A DNA stretch of 64,000 nt from Gammaproteobacteria bacterium (GTDB lineage Bacteria; Pseudomonadota; Gammaproteobacteria; GRL18): positions 1 to 64,000 of the forward strand of contig JADGDG010000010.1 in assembly GCA_016744995.1 (NCBI GenBank). Direction: 5' to 3'. Of this stretch, positions 47,581-56,100 are shown piece after piece. Within the stretch, counting starts at the first letter, position 1. The number at the start of each line of letters is the position of its first letter. Position numbers and translations under genes: made by a program. The notes below the pieces were generated by a model that was not told the DNA's origin, did not search any database, and saw nothing but the letters and a program-made list of their open reading frames with translations.

Positions 47581-48762
47581 ATGAACAATAAAATTATTTT
47601 TGTCTTAGGAATTCTCTCAATTCTGATATTAGCACTTCAACTCTTTGATCAGAAACCACCTGCGCACTTTATTTATAACAAAAGTGATCATCAAAGAAAT
47701 AATGATAATAAAATTCTGCTGGCCAATATAAAAGAAAAATCAATATTCTATAAATCAGATTTTGCCTCCCATGAGTCAACTCCTGAAGTTCATAGCGCCA
47801 CTGCAATTGAACTGGATAATAATAATATTATGGCATTCTGGTATGGAGGAACACGTGAAGGCCATCAGGATGTTACTATTTTTCAAAACACCTGGCACAA
47901 TAACACAAAACAATGGGGGCAGGAAAAAAGCCTGCTGAACCGCTCATTAACAAGAGATTCAATATCACGTTACATTCGTAAGCTAGGCAATCCAGTTGTC
48001 ACAAGAGGACCTGATAACAGCATCTGGTTATTTTATGTCAGTGTTTCTGTCGGCGGCTGGGCAGGCAGTGCTATTAATTTAACCCGTTCTTTTGATGAAG
48101 GTAAAAGCTGGTCACCAGCAAAACGTTTAATAACAAGTCCCTTCCTTAATCTTAGTACTCTGATAAAAGGTACTCCTATTCATTATTCTGATAAGACTAT
48201 AGGGCTTCCCGTTTATCATGAGTTAATAGGCAAATTTGGCGAATTATTAAAGCTCAATTCAAAGGGTGAAGTCATAGATAAAATACGCTTATCATGGGGA
48301 AAAACATCTCTGCAACCTATTATCTTTACCAATTCACCCTCAGATGCTGTGGCAATGATGCGTTACCAGGGTGAGGCTCCCAAAAAGATACTAACTCAAA
48401 CAAGCGATGATGCAGGCTTAAGCTGGACCCCTGTAAAAAAAAGCACATTACCAAACCCGGGAGCAGGTATTATTGGCATAACACTCAATAATAATGAATT
48501 ATTACTGGCCTTTAATAATAATGAGGAAGAGCGTGATGATCTTTCCCTGGCAACTTCAACTGATCAGGGTCAGAACTGGCAGCTTGCCCGAGCTATAGAA
48601 GAAAATAAATTACCCATACCTGACAAAAGTAAACAATTTTCCTATCCATGGTTATTACAAACTGAAAACGGCAACATTCACCTTCTCTATAGCTGGCATA
48701 AAAGTCATATTAAACATGTCACATTTAATACTGCCTGGCTTAAGCAGGGAGAACAACAATGA
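47581..48762 (+). CDS. Sialidase-like BNR-repeat protein
   Basis: A 393-residue protein with an N-terminal membrane anchor or signal (IIFVLGILSILILALQLF) followed by a six-bladed propeller of the BNR_2/sialidase family. Three Asp-box motifs are visible: SFDEGKSW, SDDAGLSW and STDQGQNW. The segment FWYGGTREGHQDVTIF is typical of family members whose substrate is not sialic acid. An exported or anchored glycan hydrolase or binding protein is likely, but the substrate is unknown. The downstream membrane protein overlaps its stop by 4 bp. Confidence 0.8.
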   Translation: MNNKIIFVLGILSILILALQLFDQKPPAHFIYNKSDHQRNNDNKILLANIKEKSIFYKSDFASHESTPEVHSATAIELDNNNIMAFWYGGTREGHQDVTIFQNTWHNNTKQWGQEKSLLNRSLTRDSISRYIRKLGNPVVTRGPDNSIWLFYVSVSVGGWAGSAINLTRSFDEGKSWSPAKRLITSPFLNLSTLIKGTPIHYSDKTIGLPVYHELIGKFGELLKLNSKGEVIDKIRLSWGKTSLQPIIFTNSPSDAVAMMRYQGEAPKKILTQTSDDAGLSWTPVKKSTLPNPGAGIIGITLNNNELLLAFNNNEEERDDLSLATSTDQGQNWQLARAIEENKLPIPDKSKQFSYPWLLQTENGNIHLLYSWHKSHIKHVTFNTAWLKQGEQQ

Positions 48763-49361
48763 GCCTGCAGACAATCATGGGCCTGAGTGGAATTTCATTA
48801 TTACTCAGCACCATATTATTCCGACTTCTGAATCTTATGGAAGTAAAAAAGCAGTCCTGCTATCTTTTTACTGTATTATTATTTGTCATCTCATTTATTC
48901 CTTTTACCGGTGATTCCATTAATCTTTATTTTCGAGGGCTACTTAACGACTTAAGTATCACCAGTATTATTCTATTATGTTCCTACCTTTACAAACCTGA
49001 CAGAGACAGGGAGCAAACATCTGTTATTTTTTTTATTATTGTAATAACAGGCTTATTTTTCTATCCCGCAGCATTAGGTTTTAGTGCCATTGACCCATAC
49101 TCCTGGGGATTTCTTAATAAAGATCATGGCTTATTTCCGCCAATTATATTCCTGTGTTCTCTCTCGGGACTCATGCTTTATGCTTTGATAAAAAATAATA
49201 CACTCTTATTACTCAGTCTTGTTTTATCAACACTGGCATATCAGTTTCGTGTGCTGGAAAGCCAAAATATCTGGGACTATTTATTTGATCCTGTTATTTT
49301 CATTTACGCTTTAATAATAATGCCTGGATTGCTATATTCTTTATTAAAAAAGTCCAGATAA
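48759..49361 (+). CDS. Polytopic membrane protein of unknown function
   Basis: A 200-residue protein with about six transmembrane helices and a short charged loop (YKPDRDREQT). The start overlaps the stop of the sialidase-like gene (ATGA), so the two are translationally coupled. A loop segment containing DPYSWGF and KDHGLFPP lies between helices. No family recognised. The tight coupling suggests a shared envelope or glycan-related role, but that is inference. Confidence 0.7.
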   Translation: MSLQTIMGLSGISLLLSTILFRLLNLMEVKKQSCYLFTVLLFVISFIPFTGDSINLYFRGLLNDLSITSIILLCSYLYKPDRDREQTSVIFFIIVITGLFFYPAALGFSAIDPYSWGFLNKDHGLFPPIIFLCSLSGLMLYALIKNNTLLLLSLVLSTLAYQFRVLESQNIWDYLFDPVIFIYALIIMPGLLYSLLKKSR

Positions 49362-49672
49362 AATTAAAATTTGTTCTAAAAAAAAGGATATTGAATAAAT
49401 CCTACACGATCTTCAAGGATTTTTGTTGCCACATCGAGATTATTATCCAGCCAGGTTCACGGCATTACCTGCTATTGTAAAATTTCTACAAAGTGCTCAT
49501 TGTCTTTTTATTTATGTCAATAAACTTTACAATTATTAACAACAAAAGATACTATGCAACAAAAAAAATCTATAACCTAATGAAATAGTTATATTATTTA
49601 AATTATGGCATTAATAATGCTTACTAAAAGACATCAATTTAAATAACCTAATAAATGGGGTCTAAGGTAAAA
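49362..49672. other. Intergenic leader of the PEP-CTERM gene
   Basis: About 310 AT-rich bases after the membrane-protein gene. The only clear feature is the sigma-54 promoter at 49606-49622. No small gene or hairpin terminator is convincing here. A site for an enhancer-binding protein would be expected within this stretch. Confidence 0.5.
49606..49622 (+). promoter_or_regulatory. Sigma-54 promoter upstream of the PEP-CTERM gene
   Basis: TGGCATTAATAATGCTT matches TGGCAC-N5-TTGCW with two differences. The invariant GG (49607-49608) and GC (49619-49620) have exact spacing. Transcription would begin near 49632, about 40 bases before the coding start. Sigma-54 promoters in front of PEP-CTERM genes, working with the PrsK-PrsR system, are established in other proteobacteria. 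Confidence 0.75.
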
Positions 49673-50197
49673 ATGAAAAATTTAATGATTAAAGTGAGTT
49701 TCGCACTTGTTTTAGCTTTTGCTGCTTCAAGCGCCAATGCATTGTCGCTTTTAGGACAAGCTCCAAACCCAGCTAATATTGTAAATACTGGTAATGGTCT
49801 GGAATGGGTTTATGCTGCACCATGTGCTGCAGTATCACCAAGCTGTGGTGTAGTACAACTTCATCATGGATTTCGTTTTGCAACGGCTTCTGAATGGTTA
49901 AGCAGTTTTGTTAATCTACAAGGTTTAATTGCCGCATTTAGCCCACTACCAAACAATGCTTGTTCTGCGCCTGAATTTTCTACAGTGCATAACCATTGTG
50001 ACTTTGGTGATGTGACAGGTGGATACGTTTGGGGTGCTCCTGCAAGCATTGCAACAACCAGCTCAACAAGTTCAGTCACTGAAACGTTCTTAGTACGTGG
50101 TTTAGTAGAAGATATTCCTGAGCCAATGACACTTGGACTGATTGGTTTAGGCCTTGCAGGTCTTGGTTTTGGTCGCCGTCGCACAGCTAAAGCATAA
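49673..50197 (+). CDS. PEP-CTERM sorting-signal protein
   Basis: A 174-residue exported protein. A Sec signal peptide (MKNLMIKVSFALVLAFAASS, then ANA) is followed by a small globular domain of unknown fold with four cysteines in two close pairs (APCAAVSPSCG, NNACSA/NHCDFG). The C-terminus is a textbook PEP-CTERM signal: IPEPMTLGLIGLGLAGLGFG followed by RRRTAKA. An exosortase (EpsH) should cleave at the PEP motif; none is in this window. ATG 49673 is chosen for its AAGG motif and signal peptide. Confidence 0.9.
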   Translation: MKNLMIKVSFALVLAFAASSANALSLLGQAPNPANIVNTGNGLEWVYAAPCAAVSPSCGVVQLHHGFRFATASEWLSSFVNLQGLIAAFSPLPNNACSAPEFSTVHNHCDFGDVTGGYVWGAPASIATTSSTSSVTETFLVRGLVEDIPEPMTLGLIGLGLAGLGFGRRRTAKA

Positions 50198-50207
50198 AGC
50201 TTATATG

Positions 50208-50241
50208 ACACTCTGTTAAATTGTAGGAGATAACAGAGTGT
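50208..50241 (+). terminator. Hairpin after the PEP-CTERM gene
   Basis: A perfect 10-bp inverted repeat (acactctgtt at 50208-50217, aacagagtgt at 50232-50241) lies 10 bp after the stop codon. The following T-run is poor, so termination strength is uncertain. Confidence 0.6.
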
Positions 50242-50639
50242 TGTAAATCAAACTTAGTTTCTGTCCTTCCGCCTTTATCCGTCCTTCAGATTTATCTCTT
50301 CATAGAGAATTAAACACACTAGTATTATTGCTTTAATGCATAACTGTCAGTTTTTTTAACACGCTTTAAGATGAGAAAATACGATTTAGAAAGAGTCTGA
50401 GTGTGCATCTATTTGATATGGAAAACTGCAAAGAAAAATAGACTTATTTGCTCTGTTCCATATTATATCATTATTATTGAACGAAATAATCCATACTGTT
50501 TAGCATAGAAGAAGTCTTCTCAAACAACTCATGTGGCAGTATTCAAAGGCAATACGATATTGTAATTGGTTTCACTCACAGCAAACAGTCCTTCTGATTC
50601 CCTGTCATTTTAATCCTGACTGTGTGGGTGATAAGCTTA
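50242..50639. other. Gap between the convergent PEP-CTERM and PrsT genes
   Basis: About 400 bases with no supported gene. The stretch is AT-rich. An open frame from 50531 runs antisense into the end of the PrsT gene and looks spurious. No terminator with a clear T-run was found for the minus-strand PrsT gene. Confidence 0.4.
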
Positions 50640-53414
50640 TTACTTTAATTGCTCTAACAAAGTCCTGGCTTCATTTGTCAGCACAAACTCTCCTGATGCT
50701 AAGATCTCTTCAAGCAAACGTACTGCCTGCTGGTTCTCATTATTTTGCCCATAAGCCTGGGCCAGGTGATATTTTATCTCCTTATTCAAGGGTGCCATTT
50801 GTACAGCCTGTTTCAGGATAGGGATTGCTTCCTGAAATTTGTTGTTGCGCAATAAAACATAACCATAAGTATCAGTTACTGCCGCCGAGTTAACAGAAAG
50901 CTCATACGCCTTACGTGCATATCCCAGTGCATCGGGATTTTTCTTCTCTGAATAAATCATTGCAAGATTGTTCAGTGCAGTTATATTATCAGGCTTTTCT
51001 AATAGCATACGCTCATAATATTGAACAGCAGAATTCAATTGTCCTTTGCTATGATACAACCTGGCTAATTGAAGAATAGCCTCAAAATTTTTATTATTTT
51101 TATCAATCTCTGCTTTTAGGAAACTCAATGCATCATCACTTTTACCTGAACTTTGCATCATTTGAACAATGGTAATTAATGATTGATCATCCATAGTTTC
51201 TTTATATATTTCTTCATACAAAGTGAATGCTTTCTCATTATTCCCCTGAGCACGATAAATATCTGCTGTTAGTATTTTAGCCTGACTTTGATAGGGAAAC
51301 CTTTTATTCAGTTCACCAGCCGAGCTTAAAGCCTGTTCATAATCCTTGATTTTAATCAGAGTGTTAATTTTAGTTTCGAGGAGCTTAAAATCGTCTGGAT
51401 TTAATGGTTCAGCTTGCTTTATCAGTGTAAGAGCCTCATCTGCCCGCTCCTGTTTATTAAGAAGTTGTGCCAATAATAAGCGATGTTTTACATCTTTTTT
51501 GTCATTGAGAATAATTTTACTCAGTGTTTTTTCGGCTTGGACAATATTATTATTCAGTATTTGAGCACTCGCAAGAAAAGATAACGCCTTTATATTAGAG
51601 GGATGATTTTTTACCCATTTACTCGCAAAACTTTCAAGCTTTGCATAGTCATGTTGCTGTAAATACCTTTTACCCAACAATACAACCACAGAGTACTGGT
51701 TATTAAAATCATCACCTGACGCAGTCATTGCCTGTAAAAGATACTCTTCAGCCTGTGCAGGCTGGTTCAGTTCATCTGAAATCAGAGCAAGAGAAATATA
51801 GGCTTTGATATTACGATTGTCTATTCCCAGGATATCCAGATAATATCCTTGTGCATCTGACCATTTTTTCTGTGTGATTGCTATTTGCGCAAGTCCCATA
51901 CGAGCCGGTAAATTATCATCATTGAGTTGTATAATTTTATTGTACTCACCCTCAGCTGCCTGATAATCTTTCTGAAAGAATTTTAACATGGCATTCAAAT
52001 TTAAAAATGAAGTATCATCAGGAAAATCAATAAGCAACTGATTTATTTTTTCTTCAGCTTTAATAAATTCATTTTGTTGAAAATAACTAATAACCAGTAA
52101 GTAAGTATTAGATTGATCGGTTTGCTCCAGTTTTGTCAAATTTTCTAATTCAGGAATCGCATCATCAAGAATGCCTGATTTAATCTGACTACTCACCAGT
52201 ACTTTTTGAACATTCACATTGTCAGGATCAAGAAGCCGGGCCTTATTCAGCAAAGCAGAAGCCTTGTGAAAATCTCCCAGTTCATAATAAGCCTTTCCAA
52301 GGGTAAACAGACTTTCAACATTCTTATTTATTGTTTCAGGAGCTATTCCCTCTAAGAGCTTTATTGCATCACTCATTTTACCCTGGGCAATTAGTACACT
52401 TGCAATCATATTCTGTGCATCCATATCCGAAGGGTTTTCAACCAGATAGTTTTCCAGATACTTATAAGCCTGATTATAATTTTTTAATCCCGCATTAGCT
52501 GTGCCTAAAATGAACATCGCCGGATATTGTTTCGGGTTATTTTTTAAAATTATATTTGCTGCCACCATTGCCGTTTGAAAATCACCTTCCTCTAACTTTA
52601 ACTGTGCATGTAATAACATTGCTTTGGGGTGGTTACTATAGCGTTCAAGAATATAATTAATATCAGCATAGGCAGCATCAGCATCACCCAATGTAATAAA
52701 TGTGGCAGCTCGCTCAAGCAAGACAATGTAATTATCAGGATTAGCTTTTATCAGATTATTATAAATTTCAATAGCCTCCTTATATTGCTTATTCTGATTT
52801 GCAAGCACAGCCTTAAGCTGCAAAGTATCCTGATCTGCTGGCTCGAGGTAAAGCGATTTTGACAATAAAGTATTTGCCAGCTCAAGATCTTGCTCAAACA
52901 AAGCCAAACTGACCAGACCATTGTAGGTTATGACGCTTTCTTTTAGTTGATTTGCCTCATTAAAAACCTTTTCTGCTTCAGCTAATTGCTTTAACCCCAG
53001 ATAAGCATAACCAAGAAATACAAGCCGCCGGCTATTCCCATCAGCATCTTTAACAGGTGCTTTAAGTGCCTTTAATACAGTTCTATAATCATTTTTTTCC
53101 AGTAAAAATTCAGCATATCCAAGAAGAAACTCACTATCATCCGGGGTAAGCAGGAGGGCTTTTTTATAATAATCTTCAGCAGCCTCCTGATTTCCTGTTT
53201 TGCTATAGACCACTGCCAGAGTGTGCCTTGCCTCAGCATTATCAGGGTTTTGCTTTAGTTCATTTTTAAGATGGATAATGGCTTCCTTATATTGCTCATT
53301 TTTAAGTGCTTTTTGTGCATCGTTTAAATTATCAGCAAGTACAAGTGAGCATAAAAAAATTTGCAATACAGACAGGCTGAATATAATTTTTCGCTGCGAT
53401 TTAGAAAATAGCAT
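50640..53414 (-). CDS. prsT: PrsT-type TPR protein of the PEP-CTERM/EPS system
   Basis: A 924-residue exported protein with about twenty tetratricopeptide repeats from residue 30 to the end. The signature opening NLNDAQKALKNEQYKEAIIH followed by LKNELKQNPDNAEAR matches PrsT, a TPR protein of PEP-CTERM/exosortase loci linked to exopolysaccharide export. Length is right for the family. The signal sequence (SVLQIFLCSLVLA) lacks a standard lipobox, although PrsT is normally a lipoprotein. Its position next to a PEP-CTERM gene supports the call. Confidence 0.85.
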   Translation of the reverse strand: MLFSKSQRKIIFSLSVLQIFLCSLVLADNLNDAQKALKNEQYKEAIIHLKNELKQNPDNAEARHTLAVVYSKTGNQEAAEDYYKKALLLTPDDSEFLLGYAEFLLEKNDYRTVLKALKAPVKDADGNSRRLVFLGYAYLGLKQLAEAEKVFNEANQLKESVITYNGLVSLALFEQDLELANTLLSKSLYLEPADQDTLQLKAVLANQNKQYKEAIEIYNNLIKANPDNYIVLLERAATFITLGDADAAYADINYILERYSNHPKAMLLHAQLKLEEGDFQTAMVAANIILKNNPKQYPAMFILGTANAGLKNYNQAYKYLENYLVENPSDMDAQNMIASVLIAQGKMSDAIKLLEGIAPETINKNVESLFTLGKAYYELGDFHKASALLNKARLLDPDNVNVQKVLVSSQIKSGILDDAIPELENLTKLEQTDQSNTYLLVISYFQQNEFIKAEEKINQLLIDFPDDTSFLNLNAMLKFFQKDYQAAEGEYNKIIQLNDDNLPARMGLAQIAITQKKWSDAQGYYLDILGIDNRNIKAYISLALISDELNQPAQAEEYLLQAMTASGDDFNNQYSVVVLLGKRYLQQHDYAKLESFASKWVKNHPSNIKALSFLASAQILNNNIVQAEKTLSKIILNDKKDVKHRLLLAQLLNKQERADEALTLIKQAEPLNPDDFKLLETKINTLIKIKDYEQALSSAGELNKRFPYQSQAKILTADIYRAQGNNEKAFTLYEEIYKETMDDQSLITIVQMMQSSGKSDDALSFLKAEIDKNNKNFEAILQLARLYHSKGQLNSAVQYYERMLLEKPDNITALNNLAMIYSEKKNPDALGYARKAYELSVNSAAVTDTYGYVLLRNNKFQEAIPILKQAVQMAPLNKEIKYHLAQAYGQNNENQQAVRLLEEILASGEFVLTNEARTLLEQLK

Positions 53415-53578
53415 TTAGAATCCTTTTTTGAGAACCGAAGGTTATAATATAAATAAAATATTTTGAGACTTTCCTTTACCCTGTCCACGCTAAAAATAGC
53501 AGTTCTAAAACAGATTGTAAAATATAAACTTCCCCTCACCACTATAAAAATAATATTAAACAATTTAAGTAAATATTT

Positions 53579-53594
53579 AGCAATAAATAACCCT
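53579..53594 (-). promoter_or_regulatory. Possible sigma-54 promoter for prsT
   Basis: Read on the minus strand, AGGGTTATTTATTGCT has the GG and GC pair at sigma-54 spacing and a good -12 half (TTGC), but a poor -24 half (GGGTT instead of GGCAC). It would start transcription about 150 bases before prsT. Support is moderate at best. Confidence 0.35.
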
Positions 53595-53626
53595 TTTTCA
53601 ATGAATCTACGTCTATAATCTACAGC

Positions 53627-54229
53627 ATGGAAGAAAATGCAACGGATGAACAGTTAATCCAATTTTATCAAAAAGGTGATGCAGAGGCTTTTGAAGTGCT
53701 CTATGCCCGGTATAAAAGTGCCATATATCATTATTTTTTTCGTCAGGTTAATTCAACAGGGACTGCAGATGAATTACATCAGGATGTCTGGCTGAATATT
53801 ATAAAATCATCAGCACATTTTACCCAGCAATCATCCTTTAAAACCTGGCTTTATAAAATTGCACATAACCGCTTGATCGATCATTACCGACAGAGCAGTA
53901 AGCAACCACTTTATCTTGTAAAAACAGACACTCAAGATAATCAGGCAGATGAAAGGACTGAAACAGAAAAAACAATCGACACATCATCCAGTCAATCAAA
54001 TGAGCCCGAGATGAGCTTACAGAAACAGCAAATAAGTCAACTTTTACTCAAAGCTGTTCACACATTGCCTGAAGAACAAAAAGAAGTATTCCTGCTTCAT
54101 GAAAAAAGTGGTTTAACACTCCAGGAAATCGCACTGGTAACAGAAAATTCTTTTGAAAGCACAAAAAGTCGCCTGCGTTATGCCGTCAAAAAATTACGTC
54201 ACCATATGAAACTGGTACTCACACTATGA
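53627..54229 (+). CDS. ECF-type RNA polymerase sigma factor
   Basis: A 200-residue sigma-70-family factor with regions 2 and 4 only. Region 2 is about residues 10-85 (DAEAFEVLYARYKSAIYHYF, then ELHQDVWLNII and FKTWLYKIAHNRLIDHYRQ). A charged linker of about 40 residues follows. Region 4 is about residues 140-195 (LPEEQKEVFLLHEKSGLTLQ, then EIALVTENSFESTKSRL). It overlaps the next gene by 4 bp (ATGA). A TATAAT sits only 6 bases before the ATG and no Shine-Dalgarno is visible, so the mRNA could be leaderless. Confidence 0.93.
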   Translation: MEENATDEQLIQFYQKGDAEAFEVLYARYKSAIYHYFFRQVNSTGTADELHQDVWLNIIKSSAHFTQQSSFKTWLYKIAHNRLIDHYRQSSKQPLYLVKTDTQDNQADERTETEKTIDTSSSQSNEPEMSLQKQQISQLLLKAVHTLPEEQKEVFLLHEKSGLTLQEIALVTENSFESTKSRLRYAVKKLRHHMKLVLTL

Positions 54230-55068
54230 AAAAGACCAGCAGCAACTCAGCATCCATGAGCATTGAAGATGAGATTTTTTTTGAAAAACACCTTCAGCAT
54301 GAGTCATCATTATCTGAACTGTATCAAGATATTGAATCCCCCACTCCCTCTGATACACTTGATCAGAGTATCCTTTCTATTGCCAGAAAGGCTTCCAGGA
54401 AACCACTAAAGCAATCAACTCATTGGTGGCAGCAACCAGCTTCCTGGGCTGCGTCTGTTGCTGTTTTTTCTCTGGCAGCACTATTAAGTCATCAAATCTG
54501 GTTGACTGAGCAAAATATCTCTGAACAGGACTTTGCCCCTAAAGAGGCCATAGAAGCAAAACAAAATATCGAGCCTTTGTCTTCACCATCGGACTCTATA
54601 GTACCCAATCATGCTAAAGAAAAAATGCATAGACGCCTTAGTGATAAAAATGACAGCCGAAAATTGTTATTTAAATCAGAACCTGCCCCGATTATACCTG
54701 CGGCACAAGAACATACATTACGTAGTCCACTTAAAACCTTATCCATTGAGGCGGATCAAACCCACACTCAAAAATCAGGGATGGATGAAGCTGAAATGGA
54801 TAGTGAAATGGATAGTATTGAGATAACCATACAAGCTCTACCCCTACGAGAAGAAACCGTATTAACAGAAAAAAAAGAACAAGACGTCAGAGGACACTCC
54901 TCCAAAGCTAATTATTCCAAAGCTCAATCTCTCCACCTGGACAAAATTCAGCTGTTAATAGAACAGGGAAAAATTGATGAAGCTAAAGAATTAATACAGC
55001 AATTTAAGATAAAATATCCTGAAATTTCAGTCAGCCCTGTAATTCTTCAACACTTATCCCCATATTGA
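54226..55068 (+). CDS. Putative anti-sigma factor, single-pass membrane protein
   Basis: A 280-residue protein overlapping the ECF sigma gene (ATGA). A cytoplasmic N-terminal part (residues 1-80) precedes one transmembrane helix (ASWAASVAVFSLAALLSHQIW, about 83-103), then a low-complexity periplasmic linker and a C-terminal helical domain (about 230-280). This is the usual topology of anti-sigma partners. The HxxxCxxC zinc motif of ZAS-type anti-sigma factors is absent. The role is inferred from coupling and topology. Confidence 0.65.
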   Translation: MKKTSSNSASMSIEDEIFFEKHLQHESSLSELYQDIESPTPSDTLDQSILSIARKASRKPLKQSTHWWQQPASWAASVAVFSLAALLSHQIWLTEQNISEQDFAPKEAIEAKQNIEPLSSPSDSIVPNHAKEKMHRRLSDKNDSRKLLFKSEPAPIIPAAQEHTLRSPLKTLSIEADQTHTQKSGMDEAEMDSEMDSIEITIQALPLREETVLTEKKEQDVRGHSSKANYSKAQSLHLDKIQLLIEQGKIDEAKELIQQFKIKYPEISVSPVILQHLSPY

Positions 55069-55072
55069 TAGG

Positions 55073-55690
55073 ATGAAAGAACATAATCCAATTGCTATAA
55101 ATCTGCACAAAAAATCTCATCTTCTGGAAATCGATTTTGATACTGGGGAAAACTACAAATTGAGTTGTGAATATTTACGCACTCATGGCAAATCCGCAGA
55201 AATAACAACATCTGACCGGCCTGTCGCTGGTAAAATCAATGTCAATATTGACTCAATCGAAGCACAGGGCAGCTATGCACTACGGCTTTTTTTTGATGAT
55301 GGTTATGACCAGGGCATATACTCATGGGAAACCCTTTATGATTTAGGGGAAAAATATGAGCAAAACTGGACCTTGTACCTTCAATCTCTGGAGAAGTATA
55401 AACTGAATCGAGGTGAATCCAACAAGGCTCATAAAGGTCCTTCGATTATTAAAGTCTTATACTTTATGGACAAGTTAATCAATTTTACTAATGAAGAAGA
55501 AGAGCTGGAATTACCCGATGATACAAGCACCATTCAAGAACTCCTTGACTTGTTGAGCAAGCGCGGCAACCGCTGGGAACGAGCCTTTAGCGCAGACAGC
55601 ATTCAATTTACAGTAAATAAAGAATTTGCTGAACTTTTTACCCTGCTTGAACATGGTGATGAAGTCGCTCTCATCCCAAAACCTAAATAA
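55073..55690 (+). CDS. DUF971 domain fused to a MoaD/ThiS-like domain
   Basis: Residues 1-105 are a DUF971 domain (IAINLHKKSHLLEIDFDTG, LSCEYLRTHGKSAE, SYALRLFFDDGYDQGIYSWE), related to the N-terminal domain of gamma-butyrobetaine hydroxylase and to proteins tied to iron-sulfur assembly. Residues about 124-205 resemble the molybdopterin-synthase small subunit MoaD (IKVLYFMDKLINFTNEEE, LPDDTSTIQELLDLL, GDEVALIPKPK). The C-terminal Gly-Gly needed for thiocarboxylation is missing, so it cannot work as a normal sulfur carrier. It follows the putative anti-sigma gene by 4 bp. Confidence 0.75.
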   Translation: MKEHNPIAINLHKKSHLLEIDFDTGENYKLSCEYLRTHGKSAEITTSDRPVAGKINVNIDSIEAQGSYALRLFFDDGYDQGIYSWETLYDLGEKYEQNWTLYLQSLEKYKLNRGESNKAHKGPSIIKVLYFMDKLINFTNEEEELELPDDTSTIQELLDLLSKRGNRWERAFSADSIQFTVNKEFAELFTLLEHGDEVALIPKPK

Positions 55691-55709
55691 ATCAACTGAG
55701 TAACACAAT

Positions 55710-56042
55710 ATGACCAAACTTAGCAGCTCATTGAAAAACTGGGGCTCTGATAAATTCAAAAAAAACTTGAAACAGGAGTTAGAAACATTGGATGATGGTG
55801 CCTTGCCTCTCCACCAGGCTGTTTGCCAGGGTGGAAAAGCAGATGGTTCTAATATTTCAGCACTGATTAACTCTGCAATAGAAACAGACACAAAAATACA
55901 GATAAACGTCGGTGTTTTTTTTAATGAAATTATTGCCGGCTGCAATTGCGGAGATGATCCAATGTCAGAAAATATCTATTGCGATCTGCTTGTTTCTATT
56001 GATAAAGAAACGGCTGAAGCAGAATTCACTATCAGCTCATAG
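55710..56042 (+). CDS. Small conserved hypothetical protein
   Basis: A 110-residue acidic soluble protein. The N-terminal half (LKQELETLDDGALPLHQAVC) is helical. The C-terminal half contains a short cysteine motif, AGCNCGDDP, and a beta-rich tail (DLLVSIDKETAEAEFTIS). Similar proteins of unknown function occur in gammaproteobacteria, and the CxC-GDDP element could bind metal. It lies 19 bp after the DUF971-MoaD gene and probably shares its operon. Confidence 0.65.
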   Translation: MTKLSSSLKNWGSDKFKKNLKQELETLDDGALPLHQAVCQGGKADGSNISALINSAIETDTKIQINVGVFFNEIIAGCNCGDDPMSENIYCDLLVSIDKETAEAEFTISS

Positions 56043-56100
56043 GCCGCTCTTATTTAAACAACTCTTGTTACCCCCCCTGTTTAAACTTAAGTGAATAAGA

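Noticed and set aside
49864-50211. A 115-codon minus-strand frame opposite the PEP-CTERM gene
   Set aside because: The plus-strand gene has a signal peptide, PEP-CTERM tail and promoter. The antisense frame has none of these.
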